The position numbers and the translations under genes were made by a program. From contig NZ_CAUZLM010000002.1 of assembly GCF_963580165.1 (NCBI RefSeq), forward strand, positions 170,617 to 234,616: a DNA stretch of 64,000 nt. The letters are read 5' to 3'. The stretch comes from Fructobacillus evanidus. Its GTDB lineage: Bacteria > Bacillota > Bacilli > Lactobacillales > Lactobacillaceae. Below are positions 50,315 to 59,463 of this stretch, in pieces. The notes below the pieces were generated by a model. That model made no database searches and had not been told where the DNA came from. It was given only the letters and a program-made list of their open reading frames with translations. Within the stretch, counting starts at the first letter, position 1, and each line of letters starts with the position of its first letter.

Positions 50315-52030
50315 TTACTTAAACCAAGCGTTGACTTGTGACTTGTGCGAGCTAATCCAGTCATCGGCAGCCTTTGTAGGCGTCTTACCGTTTTGGATAT
50401 CAAGCATCACTGTCTGCATGTCTTCCTTCGTCCAGTGGAACTTCTTCATCACCTTATAGACATCAGGGTTCGTTTGCTTCAAATTCTTACGAACAACAGT
50501 ATTAATTGATTCTTGTGAGCCCATCGTTCCCTTTGGATCAGCTAAGTACTTCAACTTATACTTGTTGAACATCCAGTGTGGTGACCAACCAGTCAAGACG
50601 ATTGGCTGCTTAGCCTTGTAGGCCTTATCCAAGGCTGAAACCATGGCACCAGATGATGACGCCTGCAAGTTCCAACCAGAAAGGTTACCGTAAGAATCAA
50701 TCGTCTTTTGTGCGGCAGCCATAACACCGGCACCAGGTTCAATACCCGTGATGGTCTTGTTGGCCTGATTTGTCAAATCAGCAATTGAGTTGACATTCAT
50801 ATAGTCTGGTACAACCAAACCTAACTTAACACCAGTCAAATTAGGGCCAAGCAAATCAACATCATTCTTATACTTAGCGTACAAAGCCTTGTGCGTATTT
50901 GGCAACCAAGCTGAGACAGTGGCATCGGTTTGCTTGTTAGCAACTGACTGCCAGTTCACAGCGTTATCAAGTGGCGTAATCGTCACATCATAACCGTGCT
51001 GACGCATTGCTTCAGCCAAGACGTTCGTTGAGGCAACTTCAGAATCCCATTCAACATAACCAATGTTAACTTTCTTTCCTGAGGCTTGGTGAGCAGTGAT
51101 GCTGCCGGCAATTCCAGCAATAGCAATCACTGCCAGCATTGCCCAAGTAGCTAATTTACGCCACTTTGGCAACTTAGGTGCGGAAACGGGTTCCGTGTTC
51201 ATTCGTTGCACAAAACGGTCAATGATAATGGCCAAGATAACCAAGGCGATTCCATTAACGAATCCTGAACCAACATCAGCGTGTTGGACGGCTGACAAGA
51301 CACCACGACCAAGTCCTGGTGCACCAATCATCGAAGCCGTCACAACCATTGACAAGGCCAACATAATGGTTTGCTTAGCACCGGCAATAATGGTGTTCTT
51401 TGCATTTGGCAATTCCAACTTGAACAACTTTTGCCAAGTCGTTGCCCCGAATGAGTCAGCAGCTTCGACCAAATCAGTTGGCACCTGTTGCAAACCAAGA
51501 TAAGTAAAGTTCACTACTGGTGGCAAGGCGAAGATGACAGAGGCGAAGGCCCCAGGTACAACTCCGATACCAAAGAAGGCAACGGCCGGAATCAAATAGA
51601 CAAAGGCTGGCATGGTCTGCATGAAGTCCAAAATGGGCTTAATCACCATGTAGGCTTTTGGCGACTTGGCCGTCCAAATTCCCATTGGAATTCCGATAAC
51701 CAAAGAAACGACCGAGGCCATTAAGACCAGTGTCAGGGTCTGCATCAAATCAGACCACAATCCTTGGTTAGCAACCAAAGCCAAACCAAGCAAAATAAAG
51801 AGTGGTTGACCATATTTCTTAGGCGTCAATAACCATGAGATCAACGCCAAGGCGATGATAAAAATTGGCATTGGAATCGCTGTTAAGAAATTCGTAATGC
51901 CATCCATCGTGGATGAACCACCATTTTGAATGGCGGTAAAGAACCCAGACAGATTCTTTGTCAACCAGTTAACTCCATCGGTTACCCAGGAATCGAGTGG
52001 GAGTTTGGCAACTGATAATAAATTAATCAT
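50315..52030 (-). CDS. busAB: Glycine betaine ABC importer: fused permease and substrate-binding protein
   Basis: A 571-residue fusion of the OpuABC/BusB type. The N-terminal permease (about residues 1-290) has the coupling EAADSFGATTWQKLFKLELP, then a helix near 300-320. The substrate-binding domain (about 330-571) begins KKVNIGYVEWDSEVAST. The domain contains Trp residues in DNAVNWQSV, VSAWLPNTH and TGWSPHWMF that would form the aromatic box for quaternary amines. It imports betaine-type osmoprotectants. AGGAG precedes the ATG, which overlaps the ATPase gene by 8 nt. Confidence 0.93.
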   Translation of the reverse strand: MINLLSVAKLPLDSWVTDGVNWLTKNLSGFFTAIQNGGSSTMDGITNFLTAIPMPIFIIALALISWLLTPKKYGQPLFILLGLALVANQGLWSDLMQTLTLVLMASVVSLVIGIPMGIWTAKSPKAYMVIKPILDFMQTMPAFVYLIPAVAFFGIGVVPGAFASVIFALPPVVNFTYLGLQQVPTDLVEAADSFGATTWQKLFKLELPNAKNTIIAGAKQTIMLALSMVVTASMIGAPGLGRGVLSAVQHADVGSGFVNGIALVILAIIIDRFVQRMNTEPVSAPKLPKWRKLATWAMLAVIAIAGIAGSITAHQASGKKVNIGYVEWDSEVASTNVLAEAMRQHGYDVTITPLDNAVNWQSVANKQTDATVSAWLPNTHKALYAKYKNDVDLLGPNLTGVKLGLVVPDYMNVNSIADLTNQANKTITGIEPGAGVMAAAQKTIDSYGNLSGWNLQASSSGAMVSALDKAYKAKQPIVLTGWSPHWMFNKYKLKYLADPKGTMGSQESINTVVRKNLKQTNPDVYKVMKKFHWTKEDMQTVMLDIQNGKTPTKAADDWISSHKSQVNAWFK

Positions 52031-53213
52031 TATTGTCTCCTTCCGTTTGGGCTAACGCTTCAATGACGGCACCACGAATGATAATGCCGTGGAGCTTCTG
52101 ATTTTCATCAACAACAGCCACAGGTGTGTGGGCATCATAAATGATTGGTAAAATATCCGAAACAACCGTGTCGGGCGTTACCGTTGGCATGGCCGTAATC
52201 GCTTCACGCAAAGTCGTCTTTTCGCGACGAGCAGCTACTGCCGCATCAGAAGTGACATACCCAACAAATTTACGATTGCTATCGACAGCAACCATACCAG
52301 AAACTTCCTCTTCCGACATGCGGTGCAAGGCAACGTTTGGCCCATCAGTATCGGCGTTAACCGTCAATCCAGGAATCATGATTGATTCCGCATTCAAAAC
52401 CTTTGAACGATCAACATCTTCAACGAAGCTTTCAACATAATCGTTAGCTGGATTAGTCAAAATTTCTTCTCCAGTACCGATTTGTTGCAACTGACCATCC
52501 TTCATGATGGCAATCCGGTCACCCAAACGCAAAGCTTCGTTCAGGTCGTGGGTGATGAAAATAATGGTTTTCTTCACTGTTGCCTGCAAGTCCAAAAGTT
52601 CGTCTTGCATTTCGTGTCGAACCAATGGATCCAAGGCAGAGAAAGCCTCATCCATCAAGAGAATGTCGGGGTCATTCGTTAATGCCCGTGACAAACCAAC
52701 TCGTTGCTGCATCCCTCCAGAAAGCTGTGAAGGATACTGGTCCTTAAAGGACAAAAGTTTTGAGTTTTCCAAGGCCTTTTCGGCACGTTCGCGCCGTTCT
52801 GCTGCTGGCACACCTTGGATTTCCAAACCAAATTCTGTGTTTTCCAGAATGGTCCGGTGTGGGAATAAAGCGAAATTCTGGAAGACCATCGACATTTTCT
52901 TCCGACGAATATCCAGCATTTCTTTCTTGTTGTAATGAGTAATGTTTTTCCCATCCAAAAAGATTTCCCCACTGGTTGGCTCAATCAGCCGGTTCAGCAA
53001 ACGAATTAACGTTGATTTCCCGGAACCTGAAAGCCCCATGATGACGAATATTTCGCCCTCATTTACATCAAGGTTAATGTCGTAAACACCAACCGTTGAG
53101 CCAGTCTTTTCAAAGATTTCGTTCTTAGATTTATTTTCTTCAACCATCTTCAAAGCGGCCTTTTGGCGCTTTCCAAAGATTTTGGTTAAATGCTTAATCT
53201 GAACTTTTGGCAT
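52023..53213 (-). CDS. busAA: Glycine betaine ABC importer ATPase with tandem CBS domains
   Basis: A 396-residue ATPase: Walker A GLSGSGKST, signature LSGGMQQRVG, Walker B ILLMDEAFSALD, H-loop ITHDL. The C-terminal part (about 270-390) holds two CBS motifs that sense ionic strength in OpuA and, in some species, bind c-di-AMP. AGGAGG precedes the ATG. It is transcribed divergently from busR across a shared operator region. Confidence 0.94.
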   Translation of the reverse strand: MPKVQIKHLTKIFGKRQKAALKMVEENKSKNEIFEKTGSTVGVYDINLDVNEGEIFVIMGLSGSGKSTLIRLLNRLIEPTSGEIFLDGKNITHYNKKEMLDIRRKKMSMVFQNFALFPHRTILENTEFGLEIQGVPAAERRERAEKALENSKLLSFKDQYPSQLSGGMQQRVGLSRALTNDPDILLMDEAFSALDPLVRHEMQDELLDLQATVKKTIIFITHDLNEALRLGDRIAIMKDGQLQQIGTGEEILTNPANDYVESFVEDVDRSKVLNAESIMIPGLTVNADTDGPNVALHRMSEEEVSGMVAVDSNRKFVGYVTSDAAVAARREKTTLREAITAMPTVTPDTVVSDILPIIYDAHTPVAVVDENQKLHGIIIRGAVIEALAQTEGDNND

Positions 53214-53263
53214 AAACCCTCCTATGAGTTGACTATCCTGCTCATTTAAAATAAACTAGATAA

Positions 53264-53340
53264 GTGACCACCGTCGTGGTTTTTAGCGGTGGTCAATAGT
53301 GACCACTCTACTATCATACACTAGTGGTCACTTTTGTCAA
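53264..53340 (-). promoter_or_regulatory. bus promoter and BusR-type operator array
   Basis: Minus-strand promoter TTGACA (53340-53335), 16 bp, TATGAT (53318-53313). AGTGACCAC-type half-sites occur at 53264-53272 and 53298-53307, with inverted partners at 53288-53294 (TGGTCA side) and 53323-53332 (AGTGGTCACT). One pair spans the -10 and spacer; the other is downstream of the start. This fits repression by BusR, which uses widely spaced GTGAC/GTCAC half-sites. Confidence 0.8.
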
Positions 53341-53383
53341 ATTAGAATATTTATTCACTAATTCTTTTTAAAGGACGCCGGTT

Positions 53384-54001
53384 ATGCCGAAAGTTAAAGA
53401 ACCTCGTTATCACCAAATCGCTCAGGAAATCGCTGAGCACATCGTTAATAAACAATTTCTCGTTGGCGAAAAGCTCCATGCTCGGTCAACTTTAGCCGCA
53501 ACCTTTGGCGTTTCAGCTGAAACCGCCCGCAAGGCGATTTCAGTCTTAGCCGATCTTGATATTGTCAAGCCCGTTCACGGTTCTGGCGTTGAAGTCCTGT
53601 CTCGAGAAAAGGCCCGCGAATTTCTTGATCAGGCAAAGGAAAGTCGTGACCTGCAAACCACTCATGGCGAAATTAAAAGCCTAATTGCCAAGCAAAAAGA
53701 GGACTTAGCTAATTTAGACGAGGCCTTCTCACTCCTATTGGACCAGACCCAACGAGTGCGCAAAAATAATCCTATGTCGCCCTACGAATTTATTCCTGAA
53801 GCCGACTCACCGATGCTCAACCAATCGATTGGTTCTTTGAACATTTGGCAAAATACTGGAGCAACGATTATCGCCATTCTCCACGAAGACGAAATCATCT
53901 TGTCACCCGGTCCTTATGCTAATATTCTTCCCGGTGACACGATTTACTTTGTTGGCTCCGATAAAACGGTTGAAGCCATCCACCAATTCTTTGCTGTTTA
54001 A
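53384..54001 (+). CDS. busR: BusR-type transcriptional repressor (GntR HTH plus RCK_C domain)
   Basis: A 205-residue regulator. It has a GntR winged helix (residues 8-75, STLAATFGVSAETARKAISVLADLDIV), a long coiled coil (about 85-125), and a C-terminal RCK_C/TrkA-C domain (about 130-205, ending GDTIYFVGSDKTVEAIHQFF). In lactococci and streptococci BusR represses the bus operon and binds c-di-AMP at the RCK_C domain. Its position divergent from busAA with matching operators supports the same role. Confidence 0.92.
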   Translation: MPKVKEPRYHQIAQEIAEHIVNKQFLVGEKLHARSTLAATFGVSAETARKAISVLADLDIVKPVHGSGVEVLSREKAREFLDQAKESRDLQTTHGEIKSLIAKQKEDLANLDEAFSLLLDQTQRVRKNNPMSPYEFIPEADSPMLNQSIGSLNIWQNTGATIIAILHEDEIILSPGPYANILPGDTIYFVGSDKTVEAIHQFFAV

Positions 54002-54060
54002 CAAAGCATTCTCTTTAAAAATCAGCTATTAGCTATTGAATAGTAACGCACCAATTAGAC

Positions 54061-54114
54061 AAAAAAACTAGAAACCCCTTCGCACCCATGCGCGAATTTG
54101 GTTTCTAGTTTTTA
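54061..54114. terminator. Bidirectional terminator between busR and pgi
   Basis: ACTAGAAACC and GGTTTCTAGT arms with inner TTCGC/GCGAA, A7 before and T5 after; usable by both convergent genes. Confidence 0.88.
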
Positions 54115-54121
54115 TTTTGTC

Positions 54122-55465
54122 TTACTTTAACCGGTCGTGGTAGACCTTACTTTGTTCTTCATAGCCAGGCTTATCCAAAAGGGCAAACATAGCCGTCTTG
54201 TAAGCTTCAACACCTGGTTGGTTGAATGGGTTGATGTTAAAGAGGTAACCTGAAACACCCACAGCTAATTCAAAGAAGTAAATTAATTCGCCCAAACCAG
54301 CTTCATCTTGACGATCCAAGTGAACAGCCAAGTTTGGCACACCGCCATCCACATGGGCCAAAACAACGCCAGTTGCAGCAGTTTTATTGACTTCTTCCAA
54401 TGACTTTCCTTCCAAATAAAGTAAGCCATCTTCGTTATCACCAGTCTTAGGGATTGGCAAATCGTGCTTTGAATGGTCAATACGAACAACCGTCTCAAAG
54501 AGGTCGCGACGACCTTCTTGGATATATTGACCAAGAGAATGCAAATCAGTTGAGTAGTTGGCTGATGAAGGATAAATACCCTTTTGGTTCTTTCCTTCTG
54601 ATTCACCCATCAACTGCTTCCACCACTCTGACAAATATTGCAGAGATGGTTCCCAGTTAGCCAAAATTTCGGTTGTATATCCCTTGTCGTAAAGAATCCG
54701 ACGGTAAGCCGCATAGGCTAAGGCCGGGTTTTCATGGACATCATCGCTACTGTAAGTCTTTTCGGCTTCAGCTGCACCGGCCAAAACATTTTCAATATTA
54801 ATGCCGGCAACGGCCATTGGCAACAAGCCAACGGCTGACAAAACGGAGAATCGGCCACCAATGCCATCAGGGATAACCAAGGTTTGGTATCCTTCAGCGG
54901 TTGCTTCGTTCTTCAAGGCACCCTTCTTAGCATCTGTGGTTGCCACGATACGTTCCTTAGCACCCTCTTCACCGTACTTGGCTACCAAGCGTTGCTTAAA
55001 GAAACGGAAAGCAACGGCAGGTTCCGTCGTAGTTCCTGATTTTGAAATCACATTAACAGAGAAATCTTGGTCCCCAATTACTCGGTCCAATTCATCCAAA
55101 GCCATTGGTGACATCGCATTACCGGCAAAGTATACCTTTACCTCATCGCCCTGGACTAATTCGTTATGCCAAGGTGACTTCAAAAAGTCGATGGCCATTC
55201 GTGATCCCAAATAAGAACCACCAATTCCAATGACTACCAAAACTTTCGAATTCTTTTTAATTGCGTCCGCCGCCTGATGAATTGGCGCCAAGCTAGCTTG
55301 GTCTTGGCTCGATGCCCAGTGGAACCAATCGGTAAAATCAGCCCCCGCACCGGTTTTGTTCACCAATGTCTGATGCGCAAAACGCACCTGATCCTTAATT
55401 TCATCTAATTCGTTGTCTGCAACGAAGTTCTGTAAACCGTTCGAATCAAAATGGATTGCTGCCAT
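54122..55465 (-). CDS. pgi: Glucose-6-phosphate isomerase
   Basis: A 447-residue isomerase interconverting glucose 6-phosphate and fructose 6-phosphate. It has the Firmicute short form with VVIGIGGSYLGSRMA, the SKSGTTTEPA phosphate loop, GGRFSVLSAVGLLP and the catalytic Glu/His/Lys region (GESEGKNQKGIYP; FNQPGVEAYK). In heterofermenters it feeds fructose into the phosphoketolase path. AAAGGGG precedes the ATG. A catabolite-responsive element overlaps its start region. Confidence 0.95.
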   Translation of the reverse strand: MAAIHFDSNGLQNFVADNELDEIKDQVRFAHQTLVNKTGAGADFTDWFHWASSQDQASLAPIHQAADAIKKNSKVLVVIGIGGSYLGSRMAIDFLKSPWHNELVQGDEVKVYFAGNAMSPMALDELDRVIGDQDFSVNVISKSGTTTEPAVAFRFFKQRLVAKYGEEGAKERIVATTDAKKGALKNEATAEGYQTLVIPDGIGGRFSVLSAVGLLPMAVAGINIENVLAGAAEAEKTYSSDDVHENPALAYAAYRRILYDKGYTTEILANWEPSLQYLSEWWKQLMGESEGKNQKGIYPSSANYSTDLHSLGQYIQEGRRDLFETVVRIDHSKHDLPIPKTGDNEDGLLYLEGKSLEEVNKTAATGVVLAHVDGGVPNLAVHLDRQDEAGLGELIYFFELAVGVSGYLFNINPFNQPGVEAYKTAMFALLDKPGYEEQSKVYHDRLK

Positions 55466-55490
55466 GAAGAATACCCCTTTCTGTCCGGAA

Positions 55491-55540
55491 AGTAAACGCT
55501 TTCACTGTTTTTATTATAGCACTCTTTACGGTAATGTTAA
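55491..55540 (-). promoter_or_regulatory. pgi promoter with CcpA cre site
   Basis: Minus strand: TTAACA (55540-55535), 16 bp, TATAAT (55518-55513). Directly downstream, TGAAAGCGTTTACT (55504-55491) fits the cre consensus. Position over the start site predicts repression by CcpA. Confidence 0.75.
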
Positions 55541-55575
55541 CGCTGTGACTAAAAATTAGGCAAACTTTTTTTAAA

Positions 55576-56901
55576 CTATTTTTTAGTCGTTGCCGTTACA
55601 ACTTGTAAAGGAATTTCCTTATCCGTGTCTGAAAGACCTGGCAAGAAAGTGGCCTTCAATTCCGGTTTGGCATAAGTCACCACGTCAGTACTCTTTTCAT
55701 CGGGACGAGACTTCAAATCCTTTAATGACTGAATCTTTAATGACTTTTTCGGACTGGTCCAGTAGGTCTTGCTTGCTGCTACTTGTACGGCAACTGATTT
55801 ACTCTCCCCATCAACACCAACAGTCTTGTGGTTCGTCAGTTGCTTACCTGTAGCATAGGTATGAGCCTTCTTCTTAGCCAAGACCTGGTTAACCATATCA
55901 ATTGTCGTTTGGAACCGTTGCTTGGTATCTGTATAATCGGCGGCATTGTTAACAACTGTCAAGAACTCATGTCCCTGTTGGTCAACCACATAACCCGTGA
56001 AACAAGCACCCGCTTCTGGCGTTGAGCCCGTCTTCAGACCAAGGATTTTCAGTCCGTTTTCATTATCCAAACCTTTGACAATGTTGGCAAATGCTTGCCC
56101 AAAATCAGAAGTTTCCGTCACCTTAACGGTCTTGTTTTTTGTATAGGTAATCGTTGGACTAGCCGTCACCGTCTTCAAGGTCGGATCCATGGTCATAATC
56201 TTTTTGGCAATTTCAGCAACCTGCATCGCTGATGCATGGTTTGCTGCCGAATCAGAAGCGGAAGTAACCTCGTTATTATTATAAGAGTCGCCGTTCGTCA
56301 AACCGGCACCATTATACCAGGCAGTTCCCTTTAAGTTCAGGTCACTGGCCAAAGATTCAAGGGTTTGTTGCGCCGTTTGTCCCGGCTTGGTTAAGGCGGC
56401 TGTTAGGGTTAATGCCGCATCATTGGCCGAATTAGTAAACATCGCCCAATACAAGTCGCGCACCGAAAGCTTATCGCCCGTCTTCATATTCAAATGCGAA
56501 ATGGCATCCGCATTTTGTGCCGAAAGATCAGCATTCGCCTGCACTGTTACCTGGTCAGCCCATTTCAATTGGTTATTTTCAATGGCTTTCAAGATGCCAT
56601 AGGCCACCAACATTTTACTCTCAGAAGCAATTGGCGCTTGCTTATTCGCATCCTTTTCCCCCAAAACTTGGCCGGATGTCAAATCGATCACCACGGCCGA
56701 AGTGGCATCAACATTTAAACTTACCGGTTGGTCTTTGGTTGACTGAATTGATGATTTGACGTCATCTGGTGTCAAGAAATATAGACCCGCACCCAGCAAG
56801 GCCAGCACCAAGACGAGGATGGCAATCAGGATAACCCAAAACCGCCCCCGCTTTTTCTTTCTGTTGGCGGCCTGTAACCGATACATTGGCTTTTCACTCA
56901 T
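55576..56901 (-). CDS. dacA: D-alanyl-D-alanine carboxypeptidase (low-molecular-weight PBP, DacA)
   Basis: A 441-residue S11 peptidase trimming the stem-peptide D-Ala. The SxxK motif is S93-E-S-K96 (IASESKMLV), SxN is in FTNSANDAA, and KTG is in GLKTGSTPEAG. The N-terminus is a basic stretch and an uncleaved-type membrane helix (about 21-44) instead of the usual cleavable signal, so it is probably anchored N-terminally. A C-terminal beta domain (about 350-441) is present but no amphipathic tail is obvious. It follows a VanSR-like two-component system by 4 nt and is probably part of its operon. Confidence 0.9.
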   Translation of the reverse strand: MSEKPMYRLQAANRKKKRGRFWVILIAILVLVLALLGAGLYFLTPDDVKSSIQSTKDQPVSLNVDATSAVVIDLTSGQVLGEKDANKQAPIASESKMLVAYGILKAIENNQLKWADQVTVQANADLSAQNADAISHLNMKTGDKLSVRDLYWAMFTNSANDAALTLTAALTKPGQTAQQTLESLASDLNLKGTAWYNGAGLTNGDSYNNNEVTSASDSAANHASAMQVAEIAKKIMTMDPTLKTVTASPTITYTKNKTVKVTETSDFGQAFANIVKGLDNENGLKILGLKTGSTPEAGACFTGYVVDQQGHEFLTVVNNAADYTDTKQRFQTTIDMVNQVLAKKKAHTYATGKQLTNHKTVGVDGESKSVAVQVAASKTYWTSPKKSLKIQSLKDLKSRPDEKSTDVVTYAKPELKATFLPGLSDTDKEIPLQVVTATTKK

Positions 56902-56905
56902 AACT

Positions 56906-58033
56906 CTATTCTTCTTTCACTTGTTTCAGCGGGAGGGTCATGACGAATGCCGTGGCCGTCTCATCTGATTCGACTTTTACTTGACCGTTGTGCTGGTCAA
57001 TAATGCCTTTCACGATGGCGAGACCTAGGCCCGTACCACCAGTCTTGTTGTTGCGCGATTCTTCCACTCGATAAAAGCGCTCAAAAATATGGTTGGCCGA
57101 ACTAGCTGGAATGGCAGGACCATCATTAATGACCCTAATTTCCACCAAGCCATTTTCCTTGACCTGACCAGTTAATTTAATAAAACTAGCGCCTTGACCA
57201 TATTTCAATGCGTTTTCCACCAAGTTAATCAAAACCCGGGCTAATTTGTCCGAGTCACCAGCCATCACAATCACACGTGGGTCCAAATTAGTCGCAAAGC
57301 GCAGGTGCCGATTTTCTGCCTCCATGGCATAGTTCGCTAGGACCTGATCAAAGAGGTCGCCGAGCGAAAAATCAGTGATATTCAGGCTTACCTGCGTTGT
57401 TTGCAACTTGGCAAACTCAAAGAGGTCTTCAACCAGTGTTTTCATCTGGTTGGACTTATGATAGGCCGTTTTTAAATATTTCGCCTGGTCTTCCTCAGAC
57501 AAGGGAGAGTTAGGCGCCACTACTAAGCCCAGGTACCCAATAATCGCCGTGAGCGGTGTCCGTAGGTCATGAGAGATGTTGGTCATCATCTCATCCTTCG
57601 ATTTTTCAACAGCTAACTGCTCTTCATGGGCCAAATTGAACTCGGCCACCACACGGTCGACCAAGGCCGTTAACTGTCGGGCTTGGTTGCTATAGGTCGG
57701 TAACTGCCGCTTTTCCTGATTTTCAGGCAAATCCGACTCATCATCACCAGCCGATTTGTAATCAAGGTCAGGATGATTGGCAAGACTGTATAGCTGCTTC
57801 GTCAGGTTTAGCAACAACAGCCGTTCACGGCTACGCCGCCACAGGTGAATCAACCATATCATCAATAATAGTAGCCAAACTATGTAAAAAAAAGGCCAGC
57901 TTTCCCGAGCTGACCAATTCATTTTGTCTTTTAAGAGGTCAAAGGCCAGCGCCCAAGCAAGGCCAAACGAGGTCAAGGTGGCCAAAATTAATGACAAAAC
58001 GGTTTGTGCCAGAATTGTACTTTTCTTGACCAT
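56906..58033 (-). CDS. Sensor histidine kinase (VanS-like)
   Basis: A 375-residue membrane kinase. Two helices (about 8-33 and 46-66) border a very short external segment, so it is an intramembrane-sensing layout. The H-box NISHDLRTPLTAIIGY has phospho-acceptor His155, the N-box is LVENALKYG, and the ATP lid is GGTGLGLAIVKG. Gene spacing is 2 nt from the response regulator. The adjacent dacA suggests a cell-wall signal; that is inference. Confidence 0.92.
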   Translation of the reverse strand: MVKKSTILAQTVLSLILATLTSFGLAWALAFDLLKDKMNWSARESWPFFYIVWLLLLMIWLIHLWRRSRERLLLLNLTKQLYSLANHPDLDYKSAGDDESDLPENQEKRQLPTYSNQARQLTALVDRVVAEFNLAHEEQLAVEKSKDEMMTNISHDLRTPLTAIIGYLGLVVAPNSPLSEEDQAKYLKTAYHKSNQMKTLVEDLFEFAKLQTTQVSLNITDFSLGDLFDQVLANYAMEAENRHLRFATNLDPRVIVMAGDSDKLARVLINLVENALKYGQGASFIKLTGQVKENGLVEIRVINDGPAIPASSANHIFERFYRVEESRNNKTGGTGLGLAIVKGIIDQHNGQVKVESDETATAFVMTLPLKQVKEE

Positions 58034-58035
58034 GA

Positions 58036-58725
58036 TTAGCTCACTTCAATCTTGTAACCAACACCCCAGACAGTCTGGATAACCTGGTCACCATGTGTTG
58101 CTTCTTCTAATTTATCACGCAAATGGGAAACGTGCACCATGACCGTCTTAGCAGAAACAACGGATTCCTGTTGCCAAACGCGCTCAAAGATATCATCCGC
58201 AGAGAAAACGCGGTTTGGATGAGAGGCCAAAAGGTATAAAATCCCAAATTCTAAGGCAGTTAAATTCACCAGATCACCACTGGTGGTCTTCACCTCGTGA
58301 GAATCCTTGTTAATAACCAAAGAGGCCACCGACAAGACATCCGGCTTTTGCTCTTGGACCATGTTTTGAGACCGCCGCAAAAGCGAACGAATCCGCGCCA
58401 TCACTTCCAGAGGATTAAAGGGTTTTGTGACGTAGTCATCGGCTCCGGAAATCAGTCCCTGAATCTTATCCATATCAGAAGACTTAGCCGAAAGCATCAA
58501 AATTGGAATATGTGTGTCCTTGCGAACAGCCTTCAACACCTCTAAACCAGACATATTGGGCATCATAATGTCCAATACCATTAAAGCAACATCCGGGTTA
58601 GTATTTAACTTTGAAAGGGCTTCTTTCCCATCTTGCGCAATCACGGGTTCGTAGCCTTCGTTTTTCAAGTAAATTTCTAATAATTCAGCGATTTCTTGAT
58701 CGTCGTCGACAACTAAGATTTTCAT
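58036..58725 (-). CDS. OmpR-family response regulator (VanR-like)
   Basis: A 229-residue regulator. The receiver has an acidic pocket VDDDQ, phospho-acceptor Asp52 (VLDIMMPNMSG), Thr/Ser and Lys (LSAKSSD; VTKPFNPLE). The winged-helix DNA-binding domain (about 130-229) ends SHLRDKLEE...VWGVGYKIE. AGGAGTAAGG precedes the ATG. It forms a pair with the following kinase. Confidence 0.94.
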   Translation of the reverse strand: MKILVVDDDQEIAELLEIYLKNEGYEPVIAQDGKEALSKLNTNPDVALMVLDIMMPNMSGLEVLKAVRKDTHIPILMLSAKSSDMDKIQGLISGADDYVTKPFNPLEVMARIRSLLRRSQNMVQEQKPDVLSVASLVINKDSHEVKTTSGDLVNLTALEFGILYLLASHPNRVFSADDIFERVWQQESVVSAKTVMVHVSHLRDKLEEATHGDQVIQTVWGVGYKIEVS

Positions 58726-58728
58726 CCC

Positions 58729-59436
58729 TTACTCCTTCTGATTTGCCTCATCTACCCGAGCTTGCTGGGACAACTTTGAGATGGCCAAAATACCACCGTG
58801 CTCCAATCCAGCGTGCTTACGGTTCAACAGGTATGCCAACCAAGCCAAAGCCAAGACCAGCACATTACCAAAGAGTGGCAAGCTTGGGTTAACTACTGTC
58901 GGAATAAACATGAAGGCCGTGACACCGGCAACCCAAAGAATAGCAACAATGATTAACAACAACCAAGTTGGCATCTTCTTCTTAGGGTTCTTCTCCTTTG
59001 GATTAGGCACCAAGCGTTGCATTGCCAAGGTATAAATAGCACCACCCCAGAATGACAGCAAGAGCATCGAGACAACGCCGATTCCCTGGCTTTCGCTTGA
59101 GCTCTTGCCAAAGCTCATCGTAACGGCGAAAAAGCCAGACAAGAACATGACCAAGACCAAGGCCGTATCAGTGGCCAAGAATGTAAAGGAATAATCGTGG
59201 AACTTCTTAGCTAAACGACGGGGATTCAAATACTGTTGCAAAAGTTGAGCCGGTGACCCATACATCTGCACAGCTGTCTTGCCGGCCTTTTGACCGACGT
59301 AAAGCTTTTCAGAAACTGTTTGTACAATTTCTTCCTTGCGCTCGTCAGTTAGCTTATCAGTTTCCGCCAAGCCCTTTTTAAATCGGAAAATAAAGTCTTG
59401 ATTCTTCTTGCTTAATTGGGAATCTACTTGAGTCAT
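58729..59436 (-). CDS. DUF1129 family membrane protein
   Basis: A 235-residue protein. A soluble N-terminal helical part (about 1-80) contains YGSPAQLLQQYLNP, followed by four hydrophobic helices. This matches the DUF1129 family of Lactobacillales, which often lies next to ychF. Function unknown. It is 3 nt before the response regulator, so probably in the same transcript. Confidence 0.8.
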   Translation of the reverse strand: MTQVDSQLSKKNQDFIFRFKKGLAETDKLTDERKEEIVQTVSEKLYVGQKAGKTAVQMYGSPAQLLQQYLNPRRLAKKFHDYSFTFLATDTALVLVMFLSGFFAVTMSFGKSSSESQGIGVVSMLLLSFWGGAIYTLAMQRLVPNPKEKNPKKKMPTWLLLIIVAILWVAGVTAFMFIPTVVNPSLPLFGNVLVLALAWLAYLLNRKHAGLEHGGILAISKLSQQARVDEANQKE

Positions 59437-59463
59437 CTTACTGTCTTTCGTCCTTTAAATGTA

